This document shows, piece after piece, positions 38,634-48,883 of a stretch of DNA of 64,000 nt (its first letter is position 1; each line of letters begins with the position of its first letter). Both the position numbers and the translations under genes were made by a program. Source of the stretch: Erwinia sp. S63. GTDB lineage: Bacteria > Pseudomonadota > Gammaproteobacteria > Enterobacterales > Enterobacteriaceae. The stretch is taken from positions 496,001 through 560,000 of the forward strand of contig NZ_JACVUP010000001.1 in assembly GCF_016625195.1 (NCBI RefSeq). The letters run 5' to 3'. The notes under the pieces were generated by a model. That model saw only the letters and a program-made list of their open reading frames with translations, ran no database searches and was not told the DNA's origin.

Positions 38634-39638
38634 ATGATTGAAGCCGATCGCCTGGTTTCGGGCGGCTCTATAAATGAAGAAGAGAGCCTCGACCGTGCCA
38701 TTCGCCCTAAGCTCCTGGCGGAATACGTGGGGCAACCGCAGGTGCGCGAGCAGATGGAGATTTTCATCAAAGCGGCGCAACTGCGTGGCGATGCGCTGGA
38801 TCATCTGCTGATTTTCGGCCCGCCGGGATTAGGCAAAACCACGCTGGCTAACATTGTGGCGAATGAGATGGGCGTGAATTTGCGTACCACCTCTGGCCCG
38901 GTGCTGGAAAAGGCGGGCGATCTAGCCGCGATGCTGACCAACCTTGAACCTCACGACGTGCTGTTTATCGATGAGATTCATCGCTTATCACCGGTGGTGG
39001 AAGAGGTGCTTTATCCGGCGATGGAAGATTATCAGCTGGATATCATGATTGGTGAGGGCCCAGCGGCGCGCTCAATCAAACTCGATTTGCCACCGTTTAC
39101 CCTGATTGGTGCCACCACTCGCGCGGGTTCACTGACCTCGCCGCTGCGTGATCGCTTTGGTATCGTGCAACGTCTTGAGTTTTACAACGTGCCGGATCTG
39201 CAACACATCGTCAGCCGCAGCGCAGCGTGCTTAGGGTTGGCGTTGAGTGAAGAGGGTGCGTTAGAAGTGGCGCGTCGTGCGCGTGGTACGCCACGTATTG
39301 CCAACCGATTGTTGCGCCGTGTACGCGATTATGCCGAAGTGCGCGCTAATGGCGTGATGAGCGGTGAAGTGTCTGCCAGCGCGCTCGATATGCTCAACGT
39401 CGATAATCAGGGTTTCGATTATATGGATCGCAAGTTGCTGCTGGCGATCATCGACAAGTTCTCGGGTGGTCCGGTAGGTCTGGATAACCTGGCGGCGGCG
39501 ATTGGTGAAGAGCGGGAAACCATTGAAGATGTGATTGAACCCTTCCTGATTCAGCAGGGATTCATTCAGCGCACGCCGCGCGGCCGTCTGGCGACGCAGC
39601 ATGCTTATAAGCACTTCGGTATCAGCCGCGAAGAGTAA
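38634..39638 (+). CDS. ruvB: Holliday junction branch migration ATPase RuvB
   Basis: This 334-residue AAA+ motor has Walker [16 protein letters not shown] (near residue 62), Walker [11 protein letters not shown], sensor 1 [12 protein letters not shown] and the C-terminal winged-helix domain ([12 protein letters not shown]). It drives branch migration with RuvA. It is the second gene of the LexA-controlled ruvAB operon and ends before a terminator shared with znuB. Confidence 0.98.
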   Translation: MIEADRLVSGGSINEEESLDRAIRPKLLAEYVGQPQVREQMEIFIKAAQLRGDALDHLLIFGPPGLGKTTLANIVANEMGVNLRTTSGPVLEKAGDLAAMLTNLEPHDVLFIDEIHRLSPVVEEVLYPAMEDYQLDIMIGEGPAARSIKLDLPPFTLIGATTRAGSLTSPLRDRFGIVQRLEFYNVPDLQHIVSRSAACLGLALSEEGALEVARRARGTPRIANRLLRRVRDYAEVRANGVMSGEVSASALDMLNVDNQGFDYMDRKLLLAIIDKFSGGPVGLDNLAAAIGEERETIEDVIEPFLIQQGFIQRTPRGRLATQHAYKHFGISREE

Positions 39639-39693
39639 TTCTGCATTACGCCATCCTATTCGGGTGTGCAGTTTCACGATCTGACATTTGCTG

Positions 39694-39717
39694 AGGGGCC
39701 ATTAATGGCCCCTTTAT
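39694..39717. terminator. Terminator between convergent ruvB and znuB
   Basis: AGGGGCCATTAATGGCCCCT is a perfect palindrome followed by TTAT. It lies between the convergent stops. Confidence 0.75.
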
Positions 39718-40502
39718 TACGCCGCCGGCTTTTTCGCCATACTGAAGATGAACAGCACAGCAGCGCACAGCACCACGGAAGGGCCGGCGGGTGTATCGTA
39801 AGTGGCGGAGAACGTCAGTCCGCCGGTGACCGCCAGAATACCGATAATCACCGCAAAACCGGCCATCTGTTCCGGTGAACGGGAGAAACGACGTGCGGTG
39901 GCAGCGGGAATAATCAGCAGCGACGTGATAATCAGCGCACCAACAAACTTCATCGCCACACCAATGGTCAATGCGGTAACCAGCATCAGCATCAGTCGCG
40001 TGCGTTGAATGTTGACGCCATCCACCTGAGCCAACTCTGGACTGATGGTCATCGACAGCAGTGAACGCCACTGCCATGCCATCACCGCCAGCACAATGGC
40101 CACGCCTGCACCCATCATCCATAAATCATCCGGTGTGACCGCCAAGAGATCGCCAAACAGATACGCCATTAAATCGACGCGCACGCCCTGCATCAGGCTG
40201 ACTACCACCAAACCCAGCGACAGCGCACTGTGCGCCATAATCCCGAGTAAGGTATCAATCGCCAGGTGCGGACGGCGCTCCAACCACACCAAGCCCAGTG
40301 CCAGAAACACCGTCACCAGTATCACCGCGTAATAGGGATTCACATTCAGCAGCAGGCCGAATGCCACGCCGAGCAGAGAAGCGTGTGCCAGGGTATCACC
40401 GAAATAGGACATACGGCGCCAGACCACAAACGAGCCAAGCGGACCCGCCGCCAGCGCCAGCAGTACACCACCGAGCCAGCCGGGTAATAACAGTTCAATC
40501 AT
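39717..40502 (-). CDS. znuB: Zinc ABC transporter permease ZnuB
   Basis: This 261-residue ABC-3 family permease has about seven to eight membrane helices, beginning [25 protein letters not shown]. It contains the conserved [21 protein letters not shown] segment. It forms the inner-membrane zinc channel with ZnuC and ZnuA. The start ATG overlaps the znuC stop by four bases. Length equals E. coli ZnuB. Confidence 0.97.
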   Translation of the reverse strand: MIELLLPGWLGGVLLALAAGPLGSFVVWRRMSYFGDTLAHASLLGVAFGLLLNVNPYYAVILVTVFLALGLVWLERRPHLAIDTLLGIMAHSALSLGLVVVSLMQGVRVDLMAYLFGDLLAVTPDDLWMMGAGVAIVLAVMAWQWRSLLSMTISPELAQVDGVNIQRTRLMLMLVTALTIGVAMKFVGALIITSLLIIPAATARRFSRSPEQMAGFAVIIGILAVTGGLTFSATYDTPAGPSVVLCAAVLFIFSMAKKPAA

Positions 40503-41254
40503 GACGGGCCATTTCCTTTGCGCAGAACAATGCGTCCCTGTAAATCGTGACGGTGATTGTGATGATGGCGATAAATAGCCAATTGCTGCGCGCCGCGTGG
40601 GCCGAACATGGCGATAAATTCTGGATGCTGCGACACCGCTTCCGGCGTGCCGGAACAGCAGATGTGATGGTTGAGGCACAATACCTCGTCAGTTTTTGCC
40701 ATCACCAGATGCAGATCGTGTGAAACCATCAGCACGCCACAGTTGAGTTCCTGGCGCAGCTGATCGATTAAGTCATAAAGCGCGACTTGCCCATTCACGT
40801 CAACGCCCTGCGTGGGTTCATCTAACACCAGCAACTGCGGTTGATTAAGCAGGGCACGTGCCAGCAGTACGCGCTGGGTTTCACCACCCGAGAGTTTTTG
40901 CAGGGGGGCATTCAGTAGGTGGCCCGCCTGCACGCGTTTCAATGCTGGCAGAATGGCATCCCGTTTGCTGCCACGCGTCAGGCGCATAAAACGTTCAACG
41001 GTGATCGGCAGTGTCGGGTCGATGTGCAATTTCTGTGGCACGTAGCCGATGCGTAAGCCGGGGGCGCGTTTGACCGTGCCGCCTGTAGGCGTAAGAAGGC
41101 CGAGCACCGTTCGTACCAGCGTCGATTTGCCCGCGCCGTTCGGCCCAAGCAGCGTGAGTATTTTTCCCGGCTCGAGCGTCAGGCTAATACCTGCTAGCAC
41201 AGGGCGCTGGGAGAACTTCACGGAAATGTTTTCAAGTGTAACAAGTGACGACAT
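40499..41254 (-). CDS. znuC: Zinc ABC transporter ATP-binding protein ZnuC
   Basis: This 251-residue ATPase has Walker [10 protein letters not shown], signature [15 protein letters not shown], Walker [13 protein letters not shown], and the His-rich C-terminal [11 protein letters not shown] typical of ZnuC. The start at 41254 ([14 protein letters not shown]) gives the E. coli length; an ATG 18 bases upstream is possible, and neither has a strong ribosome-binding site. The divergent znuA and the Zur box lie just upstream. Confidence 0.96.
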   Translation of the reverse strand: MSSLVTLENISVKFSQRPVLAGISLTLEPGKILTLLGPNGAGKSTLVRTVLGLLTPTGGTVKRAPGLRIGYVPQKLHIDPTLPITVERFMRLTRGSKRDAILPALKRVQAGHLLNAPLQKLSGGETQRVLLARALLNQPQLLVLDEPTQGVDVNGQVALYDLIDQLRQELNCGVLMVSHDLHLVMAKTDEVLCLNHHICCSGTPEAVSQHPEFIAMFGPRGAQQLAIYRHHHNHRHDLQGRIVLRKGNGPS

Positions 41255-41280
41255 ATTATTTACAGGTTGCATTGAATTTC

Positions 41281-41301
41281 GAATGTTATAATATCACATT
41301 C
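41281..41301. promoter_or_regulatory. Zur operator between znuCB and znuA
   Basis: GAATGTTATAATATCACATTC closely follows the enterobacterial Zur palindrome (GAAATGTTATANTATAACATTTC core) and lies in the 77-base divergent intergenic region. Zinc-bound Zur should repress both transcripts. Confidence 0.88.
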
Positions 41302-41331
41302 CATCAATAGGTCACGATGGAATGACGCATT

Positions 41332-42303
41332 ATGTTACACATTAAGCAGCGCTTCGCTTTCACTCTTCCTGCTGCGGTACTCGCCGCCACCTGCGCCATG
41401 CCCGCGCACTCAGCCGTAGTCGCTTCAATCAAACCGATCGGATTTATCGCAGCGGCGATTGCCGATGGCGTGACACCGGTGGAAGTTTTACTGCCGGATG
41501 GCGCTTCAGAGCACGATTATGCTCTGCGTCCTTCGGATGTAAAACGTATTAAAAACGCGGACTTAGTGGTGTGGGTCGGGCCGGAAATGGAGGCATTTCT
41601 GACCAAGTCAGCAGCGGGTTTACCGGATGCGAAGAACCTCGAAATTGCGGCCATGCCAGGGGTAAAACCGCTGTTGATTCGTGGTGGCGAAGACGAGGAC
41701 GAACATGAGCACGGTCACGATCATGACCACGACTCAGAAAAATCTGAAGACCAAGACTCGTCTCATGAACATCACCATCATGGTGAGTTTAATATGCACC
41801 TGTGGATGTCCCCAGAGATTGCGCGACAATCTGCGGTTGCAATCCATGGAAAATTATTGGAACTTATGCCGCAAAGCAAGGCCAAACTTGACGCAAACCT
41901 GCAGCAGTTTGAAGCAGAATTAGCAGATGCGGATAAGCATATTGGCGCGCAGCTTGCCCCGGTTAAGAATAAGGGTTATTTCGTTTTTCACGATGCTTAC
42001 AGCTACTTTGAAAAACACTACGGTTTGTCCCCTGCCGGACACTTTACCGTCAACCCTGAGATCCAGCCGGGCGCCCAGCGTTTACATCAAATACGAACAC
42101 AGTTGGTTGAGCAGAAAGCCGTATGCGTTTTCGCTGAACCACAATTCAGGCCGGCCGTCATCGATGCCGTGTCTCGTGGAACCAACGTGCGCAAAGGCAC
42201 ACTTGACCCGCTTGGCATGGGAATCAGCTTAACCAAAGACAGCTATGTGAAATTCCTCTCACAGTTGTCGAGCCAGTATGCGAGCTGCCTGAATGGAGCA
42301 TAG
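41332..42303 (+). CDS. znuA: Periplasmic zinc-binding protein ZnuA
   Basis: This 323-residue protein has a signal peptide (cleavage near AHSAVV) and cluster A-I fold. Zinc-binding histidines are in [13 protein letters not shown], in NMHLWMSP and in the [15 protein letters not shown] region. A long His/Asp/Glu-rich loop (residues about 123-152) precedes the second ligand and probably acts as a zinc reservoir. It delivers zinc to ZnuBC, encoded divergently. Confidence 0.97.
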   Translation: MLHIKQRFAFTLPAAVLAATCAMPAHSAVVASIKPIGFIAAAIADGVTPVEVLLPDGASEHDYALRPSDVKRIKNADLVVWVGPEMEAFLTKSAAGLPDAKNLEIAAMPGVKPLLIRGGEDEDEHEHGHDHDHDSEKSEDQDSSHEHHHHGEFNMHLWMSPEIARQSAVAIHGKLLELMPQSKAKLDANLQQFEAELADADKHIGAQLAPVKNKGYFVFHDAYSYFEKHYGLSPAGHFTVNPEIQPGAQRLHQIRTQLVEQKAVCVFAEPQFRPAVIDAVSRGTNVRKGTLDPLGMGISLTKDSYVKFLSQLSSQYASCLNGA

Positions 42304-42317
42304 AGGAATAGGTAAAA

Positions 42318-43646
42318 GTGCAGCAGATAGCCCGCTCTGTCGCCCTCGCATTTAATAATTTGCCGCGTCCCCACCGCGTTATGTTGGGTTCATTAACCGT
42401 TATCACGTTGGCCGTCGCTGTCTGGCGGCCTTACGTTTATCATCCCCATGATGTTGCCCCCATCGTGAAAGACATCACGCTGGACAAAAACGAACTGCGC
42501 ACGCTGTTGCCAGAAGCCAGTGAGCCGATCGACCAGACCACGGTTGAACCGGAAGAAGAGATTCCGGCTGATGACATCGATAAAGATGTGCAGGATAACC
42601 CGAATCAACACGATTACACCGTTTCCTCTGGCGATACCCTGAGCAGCGCGCTCAACCAGTACGGTATTGATCTCGGTGATATCAACGCCTTAGTCAGCAG
42701 CGATAAAGACTTTCGTAATCTGCGTGTCGGCCAGCAACTCAGCTGGACGCTGGATGCGGATGGCCAACTGCAAAACTTTACCTGGGAAGTGGATCGTCGC
42801 GAAACCCGCACCTACGAGCGTCAGCCGAATGGCAGTTTCAAGATGCAGCAGGAGATGCAAAAAGGTGAGTGGCAGAACAGCGTGCTGAAAGGGGAAGTTC
42901 GCGGCAGCTTTGGTGCCAGTGCACAGCGTGCTGGCTTGACCAGTGCTGAAACCAGCAATGTCATCAAAGCGATGCAGTGGCAGATGGATTTCCGCAAACT
43001 GCGCGCCGGTGATGATTTCAGCGTGCTGATGTCCCGTGAGATGCTGGATGGCAAAAGTGCACAGAGCCAGCTGCTTGGCGTGCGTCTGCGCACCGGCGGC
43101 AAAGACTATTACGCGTTCCGCGCGGAAGATGGCAAATTCTACGATCGTAACGGCTCAGGCCTCGCGCGTGGTTTTATGCGCTTCCCGACGGTGAAACAGT
43201 ATCGTGTTTCCTCTAACTTTAATCCGCGTCGTCTTAACCCAGTGACGGGCCGTATCGCGCCGCACAAGGGTGTCGATTTCGCACTGCCTATCGGCACGCC
43301 TGTACTTGCCGTTGGTGATGGGGAAGTGGTGATGGTGAAAAATGGCGGGGCGGCAGGTAACTACGTGGCGATTCGTCACGGTCGTCAATATATGACCCGT
43401 TATATGCACCTGAGTAAGGCGCTGGTGAAACCAGGACAGAAAGTGAAGCGCGGTGACCGTATTGCACTGTCTGGCAACACCGGGCGTTCTACGGGTCCGC
43501 ATCTCCATTATGAAGTGTGGATCAACAATCAGGCTGTCAATCCACTCACGGCAAAACTGCCGCGTATGGAAGGGCTGACCGGTAAAGATCGCAGCAACTA
43601 TCTGGCGGACGTGAAGAGCTATCTGCCACAACTGGCACTGAAATAA
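42318..43646 (+). CDS. mepM: Murein DD-endopeptidase MepM
   Basis: This 442-residue M23 metallopeptidase cleaves peptidoglycan cross-links. It has an N-terminal membrane anchor (LGSLTVITLAVAVW), a LysM-like domain (YTVSSGDTLSSALNQYG, near residue 100) and an OapA-like segment. The C-terminal LytM domain carries zinc ligands HKGVDFALP and HLHYEVW. The start is GTG at 42318 with AGGTAAAA upstream. A terminator follows. The position next to znuA is the same as in E. coli (yebA). Confidence 0.96.
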   Translation: MQQIARSVALAFNNLPRPHRVMLGSLTVITLAVAVWRPYVYHPHDVAPIVKDITLDKNELRTLLPEASEPIDQTTVEPEEEIPADDIDKDVQDNPNQHDYTVSSGDTLSSALNQYGIDLGDINALVSSDKDFRNLRVGQQLSWTLDADGQLQNFTWEVDRRETRTYERQPNGSFKMQQEMQKGEWQNSVLKGEVRGSFGASAQRAGLTSAETSNVIKAMQWQMDFRKLRAGDDFSVLMSREMLDGKSAQSQLLGVRLRTGGKDYYAFRAEDGKFYDRNGSGLARGFMRFPTVKQYRVSSNFNPRRLNPVTGRIAPHKGVDFALPIGTPVLAVGDGEVVMVKNGGAAGNYVAIRHGRQYMTRYMHLSKALVKPGQKVKRGDRIALSGNTGRSTGPHLHYEVWINNQAVNPLTAKLPRMEGLTGKDRSNYLADVKSYLPQLALK

Positions 43647-43669
43647 CCCATTTCTGTAGCCAATAGTGA

Positions 43670-43699
43670 AAAAACCGACGAATTATTCGTCGGTTTTTT
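43670..43699 (+). terminator. mepM terminator
   Basis: AAAACCGACGAA pairs with TTCGTCGGTTTT around a three-base loop and ends in a T run. Confidence 0.93.
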
Positions 43700-43773
43700 G
43701 CTATCTGACGCAGGATGATTGCAAAATTAACCACCGTCACTATCATTGTCCCGTCATTGTCAGAGGCGAGTGC

Positions 43774-44751
43774 ATGGAAACCCGAAAGAAAAATAACAGT
43801 GAATTTATTCCCGTTTTTCAACGTTCTTTTTTAAAACCGAAATACTGGGGCAACTGGCTGGCGATTGGTGCGCTGGCGGGTATGGCAATGCTGCCTGCCA
43901 AAGTCCGCGATCCGATTCTGGGTGGATTGGGACGTTTTGCCGGCAAGCTGGCAAAGAGTGCGCGTCGTCGTGCGCTGATCAATCTCTACTATTGCCTGCC
44001 GGAGTTAAGCGAAGCGCAGCGCGAAGAGATTGCTGATCGTATGTTTGCCACCGCGCCACAGGCGATGGTGATGATGGCCGAGTTGGGGATGCGCGATCCG
44101 GCACGCGTGAGTCAGCGCGTTGACTGGCACGGTCGCGAAATTATTTCAGCATTACAGGCCAACCAGGAGAATGTGATCTTCCTGGTGCCGCACGGTTGGG
44201 GCGTGGACATTCCGGCGATGTTATTAGCTTCGGAAGGTCAGAAGATGGCGGCCATGTTCCATAACCAGAGCGATCCACTGCTGGACTACGTGTGGAACAC
44301 CGTGCGTCGGCGCTTTGGCGGACGCATGCATGCGCGCAATGACGGCATTAAGCCGTTTATCGCTTCGGTGCGTCAGGGTTATTACGGCTACTATCTGCCG
44401 GATCAGGATCACGGCCCGGAACACAGTGAGTTTGTGGATTTCTTTGCCACCTATAAAGCGACACTGCCCGCGGTGGGTCGTTTGATGAAAGTTTGTCGTG
44501 CGCGCGTGGTGCCGTTGTTCCCGGTGTACAACAGCGAGACGCATCGGTTGGAAATCTACGTGCGGCCGCCGATGGATGATTTGCTGGATGCCGATGACAA
44601 CACCCTGGCTCGGCGTATGAACGAGGAAGTGGAGGTGTTTGTCCGGCCGCATCCGGAACAATACACCTGGATCCTGAAACTGCTGAAGACGCGCAAAGAA
44701 GGGGATATTGAACCCTATTCGCGTGACGAGCTTTATCCTCGCAAGAAATAA
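43774..44751 (+). CDS. lpxM: Lipid A myristoyltransferase LpxM (MsbB)
   Basis: This 325-residue inner-membrane acyltransferase adds the secondary myristate to lipid A. It has one N-terminal hydrophobic stretch ([16 protein letters not shown]) and the acyltransferase catalytic pair in [14 protein letters not shown] (an H-X4-D pattern), with [21 protein letters not shown] further on. Length is close to E. coli (323). The ATG at 43774 follows GAGGCGAG. In E. coli lpxM also lies beside mepM. Confidence 0.95.
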   Translation: METRKKNNSEFIPVFQRSFLKPKYWGNWLAIGALAGMAMLPAKVRDPILGGLGRFAGKLAKSARRRALINLYYCLPELSEAQREEIADRMFATAPQAMVMMAELGMRDPARVSQRVDWHGREIISALQANQENVIFLVPHGWGVDIPAMLLASEGQKMAAMFHNQSDPLLDYVWNTVRRRFGGRMHARNDGIKPFIASVRQGYYGYYLPDQDHGPEHSEFVDFFATYKATLPAVGRLMKVCRARVVPLFPVYNSETHRLEIYVRPPMDDLLDADDNTLARRMNEEVEVFVRPHPEQYTWILKLLKTRKEGDIEPYSRDELYPRKK

Positions 44752-44754
44752 CAA

Positions 44755-44774
44755 AGGGGCCGATTGGCCCCTGA
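44755..44774. terminator. Hairpin between convergent lpxM and mdfA
   Basis: AGGGGCCGATTGGCCCCT forms a near-perfect stem in the 24-base gap. The T run is poor, so termination strength is uncertain. Confidence 0.6.
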
Positions 44775-44775
44775 T

Positions 44776-46011
44776 TCATTCTACCGCTTCAACATGGCTG
44801 CGTCGTTTACGTTCACGCAGGAACAGCGTCACCAGACCAAACCACAGCACGCCCGCCGCGAAGTTAATGCCGCTAAACCACGGCGTGCCACCACTGAAAT
44901 AGCCCGCTTTCGCCAGCTCAATGCCGATGGCCAACGTCAGAATACTGATCATCCCCAGCATCGCCGCCACGCTGCCTTTACCTTCACCGCTGGAATAGAG
45001 CGTCAAACGGTAAAGTCCCGCATTGACCATGCCCGCACCAAAGGCGTACAAGCTTAATCCTGCGGTCAGCAGCAGGTAAGTATGGCTGTCGAGCAGGTTA
45101 GCCAGCAGCGAGATGCTTAAACCGATCAGAATCGGCCACGCAGCGAATTTCACCGGTTGTTCAATCGGCACGCGTCCCGCCAGTTTGCCCAGCGTCAGGT
45201 TTCCGGCAATCATCGCGAGGAACACCGGTAACTGCAGCAACGCATACTCCATGCGCGATAAACCTTCATCGTGCATCAGAATCACTGGCGACAGCGCAAC
45301 CCAGGTCAAAATCGGGATAAACACCAGACCAATAGCGAAAGACCCGTACATCACCTGGCGATCGCGAGCCAGACGGCCATAGGCGCGCGCCAGGTTGGGC
45401 AGGGCGATAGAGTGGCTACGATCGCCGGCGGTTTCCGGCATGATGCGCCACAGCACCACGAAAGCCACGACGCTGCAAATCGCAAATAACCAGAACATGC
45501 TGCGCCATTCACCCACCGTTAACCAGGCGGCACCCGCTAGCGGACCGGCGAGAGGAGCCAGCAGCGCCACGTTCGCCATTAGCGCCATCATGCGCACTGC
45601 TAAAGCCTCATCAAACGCTTCCTGCACCGCCGCGTAACTCACTGCGCCGATAAAGCACAGGCTGATGCCTTGAATAAAGCGCAGCGTGACAAACTGTTCG
45701 ATGTTGCTCACCCAGGTGGTGAGAATGCAGGCTGCGGCAAAGAACAAAATGCCGAACAGCAGGACCGGACGGCGGCCATATTTGTCCGAGAGCGGGCCGA
45801 GTAGCCACTGCAGCACCACGCCGCCCATCAGATAAGCGGTCAGCGAGGTTGAAACCCACTCCGGGCCGACATTGAACTCTGTGATCACCAGCAGCATGCC
45901 GGGTTGAATCATGTCATGGGCGATATAGGTCGCGAACTCGAACAATACCAAGGCGAGCGGAAAAAGCAGCACCCGTCCGGTGAGTTGCGTAATCGGTTGA
46001 AAGCGGGCCAT
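44776..46011 (-). CDS. mdfA: Multidrug efflux MFS transporter, MdfA type
   Basis: This 411-residue, 12-helix major facilitator protein matches the MdfA pattern. It has FEFATYIAHDMIQPGML in helix 1, with the membrane-embedded acidic residue near 25 that MdfA uses for cation recognition, LLGPLSDKYGRRPVLL as motif A, and RFIQGISLCFIGAVSYAAVQE. It likely exchanges drugs for protons. It is inserted between lpxM and pykA, where E. coli has no such gene; a related MFS drug pump other than true MdfA is possible. Confidence 0.8.
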   Translation of the reverse strand: MARFQPITQLTGRVLLFPLALVLFEFATYIAHDMIQPGMLLVITEFNVGPEWVSTSLTAYLMGGVVLQWLLGPLSDKYGRRPVLLFGILFFAAACILTTWVSNIEQFVTLRFIQGISLCFIGAVSYAAVQEAFDEALAVRMMALMANVALLAPLAGPLAGAAWLTVGEWRSMFWLFAICSVVAFVVLWRIMPETAGDRSHSIALPNLARAYGRLARDRQVMYGSFAIGLVFIPILTWVALSPVILMHDEGLSRMEYALLQLPVFLAMIAGNLTLGKLAGRVPIEQPVKFAAWPILIGLSISLLANLLDSHTYLLLTAGLSLYAFGAGMVNAGLYRLTLYSSGEGKGSVAAMLGMISILTLAIGIELAKAGYFSGGTPWFSGINFAAGVLWFGLVTLFLRERKRRSHVEAVE

Positions 46012-46030
46012 CTGGCCTCCTTGTCAGAGA

Positions 46031-46063
46031 AAAATAAAAACGCGACTGCCAGGCAGTCGCGTT
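46031..46063 (-). terminator. pykA terminator
   Basis: On the minus strand AAACGCGACTGCC pairs with GGCAGTCGCGTTT and is followed by TTATTTT. It lies about 40 bases after the pykA stop. Confidence 0.9.
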
Positions 46064-46104
46064 TGTCCATGTTGTTACAGCCGCTGTCGGTGGTGCGTGA
46101 GCGT

Positions 46105-47547
46105 TTAGTCTACGCGCAGAACACGGCTGGTGTTGGTGGTGCCGGTGGTCGCCATCACGTCGCCCTGGGTGACAATCACCAGGTCACCAGAGACGAGGAA
46201 ACCTTTGTCGCGCAGCAGGTTTACTGCATCATGCGCGGCGGCAACACCATCATTGTTGCTGTCGAAGAACACCGGCGTCACGCCGCGATACAGCGCAGTC
46301 AGGTTCAATGTACGTTCGTGACGTGACATGGCGAAGATCGGCAGGCCCGAAGTGATACGTGAAGTCATCAGCGCAGTACGGCCCGATTCGGTCATGGTGA
46401 TGATGGCAGAAACACCCTGCAGGTGGTTGGCTGCATACATCGCGGACATCGCAATCGCTTCTTCAACGTTGTCGAACTGCACTTCAAGACGGTGCTTAGA
46501 CACGTTGACGCTTGGGATTTTTTCCGCGCCGAGGCACACTTTCGCCATCGCAGACACGGTTTCGGCAGGATACTGACCAGCAGCGGTTTCCGCTGACAGC
46601 ATCACGGCATCGGTACCATCCAGCACGGCGTTCGCCACGTCCATGACTTCGGCGCGGGTTGGCATCGGGTTGGTGATCATCGACTCCATCATCTGAGTGG
46701 CGGTGATGATGGTACGGTTCAGCTGACGCGCACGACGAATCAGCGCCTTCTGGATACCCACCAGTTCTGGATCGCCAATCTCAACACCGAGGTCGCCACG
46801 AGCGACCATCACCACGTCAGAGGCGAGGATGATATCATCCATCGCTTCCTGAGACGCAACGGCTTCTGCACGTTCGACTTTGGCCACCAGTTTGGCATCA
46901 CAACCTGCATCGCGCGCCAGACGGCGAGCGTAGTTCATGTCTTCACCATTACGCGGGAAGGACACGGCCAGGTAATCCACGCCGATTTTCGCGGCGGTGA
47001 CGATATCCACTTTGTCTTTCTCAGTCAGCGCTTCGGCAGAAAGACCGCCGCCGAGTTTGTTAATGCCTTTATTGTTGGAGAGCGGGCCGCCGACGGTGAC
47101 TTCGGTGAATACTTTAACGCCCTGAACTTCCAGCACCTTCAACTGTACACGACCATCATCCAGCAGCAGGATGTCGCCCGGCACCACGTCTTCTGGCAGG
47201 CCTTTATAGTCGATGCCGACTTTCTCTTTATCCCCTTCGCCTTTGCTCATATCCGCATCCAGCAGGAAGCGATCGCCGACATTCAGGAAGACTTTGCCTT
47301 CTTTGAAGGTAGAAACACGAATTTTTGGACCTTGCAGGTCGCCCAGAATCGCCACGTGACGGCCAAGCTTAGCGGCAATCTCACGCACCTTGTTGGCGCG
47401 CATCTGGTGGTCTTCCGGGGTGCCGTGGGAGAAATTGAGACGCACCACGTTCGCGCCCGCCGCGATGATTTTTTCGAGGTTATTGTCGCGATCGGTGGCT
47501 GGGCCGAGGGTAGTTACGATCTTGGTTCTTCTGAGACGTCTTGACAT
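46105..47547 (-). CDS. pykA: Pyruvate kinase II
   Basis: This 480-residue enzyme converts phosphoenolpyruvate and ADP to pyruvate and ATP. It starts [19 protein letters not shown] and carries [12 protein letters not shown], the active-site segment ARGDLGVEI and [11 protein letters not shown]. The start at 47547 has GGAG upstream and gives the exact E. coli PykA length. Order pykA-hexR-zwf is conserved. Confidence 0.97.
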   Translation of the reverse strand: MSRRLRRTKIVTTLGPATDRDNNLEKIIAAGANVVRLNFSHGTPEDHQMRANKVREIAAKLGRHVAILGDLQGPKIRVSTFKEGKVFLNVGDRFLLDADMSKGEGDKEKVGIDYKGLPEDVVPGDILLLDDGRVQLKVLEVQGVKVFTEVTVGGPLSNNKGINKLGGGLSAEALTEKDKVDIVTAAKIGVDYLAVSFPRNGEDMNYARRLARDAGCDAKLVAKVERAEAVASQEAMDDIILASDVVMVARGDLGVEIGDPELVGIQKALIRRARQLNRTIITATQMMESMITNPMPTRAEVMDVANAVLDGTDAVMLSAETAAGQYPAETVSAMAKVCLGAEKIPSVNVSKHRLEVQFDNVEEAIAMSAMYAANHLQGVSAIITMTESGRTALMTSRITSGLPIFAMSRHERTLNLTALYRGVTPVFFDSNNDGVAAAHDAVNLLRDKGFLVSGDLVIVTQGDVMATTGTTNTSRVLRVD

Positions 47548-47664
47548 GAAGGACTCCGTTGACAAAGGTTCGTGTCACTCTCAAGGGGACACGGTGTAAT
47601 CGCATATTCTATATGATCGATGGGCTGTGATTCGACTCACATTGTGAATGTGATGTTAATTATT

Positions 47665-48510
47665 TTACAGCGCCCGCTTTTCCAGGCGTGAATCCTTAAG
47701 CGCTTCTTTCACCCGTTTCAGATTTTCGCGGAAAGCCGCGCCACGCTCAAGGGTAAAACCTGTCGCCAAAACATCAACCACGGTTAATTGCGCAAGGCGG
47801 GAAACCATCGGCAGGTAGATATCCGTATCTTCAGGTACATCGAGCGTCAGTGCGAGGGTTGCTTCTGCCGCAAGGGGTGAACCCGGAGAGGTGATAGCCA
47901 GAACTGTGGAAGCGTTTACACGCGCCAGGCGAGCCAGTTCTATCATATTTTTGGTTCGACCAGTATGTGATATGAGAACAAAAACGTCATTTGGTCCACT
48001 ATTTATGCAACTCATGCGCTGGATCACAATATCCTCTGACCAGATGACCGGGAGATTAAAGCGCAGGAATTTATTGGTCGCATCATGAGCCACCACAGCA
48101 GAAGCGCCGAGACCAAAAAAGGCAATTTTTTTAGCCTGAGTGAGTGCTGAAACGGCTTGATCGATCACCTGCATATCCAGCTGCTGGCGCACATGGCTTA
48201 GTCCGGCCAGTGCTGAATCAAAAATCTTGTGGCTGTAACTTTCGACGCTGTCATTTTCTTCCACATCGCGGCTGACCCAGTTCGGGGCCTTCGCCAGACT
48301 TTGCGCGAGGCGTAACTTGAAGTCGGGGAAGCCGCGCGTGCCCATACGATGGCAGAAGCGATTCACTGTCGGTTCGCTCACGTCGGCGGCGCGGGCGAGG
48401 GTGGCGATGCTGGAGTGCATAGCCTGCTGCGGAGCGGCCAGAATCTGTTCTGCCACTTTACGTTCTGATTTGCTCAGCGCGTCAAGATGCGCCTGAATAT
48501 GTTCCAGCAT
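47665..48510 (-). CDS. hexR: Transcriptional regulator HexR
   Basis: This RpiR-family repressor has an N-terminal helix-turn-helix (VSEPTVNRFCHRMGTRGFPDFKLRLAQSLA) and a C-terminal SIS sugar-phosphate domain (IAFFGLGASAVVAHDATNKF, VLISHTGRTKNMIELA). It senses 2-keto-3-deoxy-6-phosphogluconate and represses central carbon genes such as zwf. At 281 residues it is slightly shorter than E. coli HexR, mostly at the C terminus. I chose the ATG at 48510; ATG codons upstream would add up to 21 residues. It is divergent from zwf. Confidence 0.93.
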   Translation of the reverse strand: MLEHIQAHLDALSKSERKVAEQILAAPQQAMHSSIATLARAADVSEPTVNRFCHRMGTRGFPDFKLRLAQSLAKAPNWVSRDVEENDSVESYSHKIFDSALAGLSHVRQQLDMQVIDQAVSALTQAKKIAFFGLGASAVVAHDATNKFLRFNLPVIWSEDIVIQRMSCINSGPNDVFVLISHTGRTKNMIELARLARVNASTVLAITSPGSPLAAEATLALTLDVPEDTDIYLPMVSRLAQLTVVDVLATGFTLERGAAFRENLKRVKEALKDSRLEKRAL

Positions 48511-48807
48511 GTCGTTAACCTGATGCGCCTCAATCACTTTTATCGCGTTCATCACATGATAAATCGCTGCCAATTCACAAGAATATACCGTGTAATACGC
48601 CCTCGCACGCAGCAGCGGACAAATGTAAGCGCGTTTTTTTTGTCATACTTTGATCGTTGCCGGGTTTTATCCCGACAAACATCGAAACAGAAAAAGTGCC
48701 GAAAGCGCACACGACAACACACCTTTGTTCGCCATCATGTTCAAAGTAATGGCTAATGCCACACCGCGTCTGGGTTGTTCCGATGCGGGGAAAAAAGTAC
48801 ATTGTGC

Positions 48808-48822
48808 TGTAAGAAAATTACA
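48808..48822. promoter_or_regulatory. HexR operator in front of zwf
   Basis: TGTAAGAAAATTACA matches the HexR consensus (TGTARTTWWATTACA) with one or two deviations. It lies 61 bases upstream of the zwf ATG in the 373-base hexR-zwf divergent region, which otherwise shows no gene. Confidence 0.75.
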
Positions 48823-48883
48823 ATAAGGACCTGGGATGATGAGGACGCTCAAACCGGGTATATCCTGCAACGAGGAGAGGAAA

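Noticed and set aside
47655-47670. HexR-like sequence TGTTAATTATTTTACA at the hexR 3' end
   Set aside because: It is one base too long for the consensus spacing and lies at the 3' end of hexR rather than near the pykA start.
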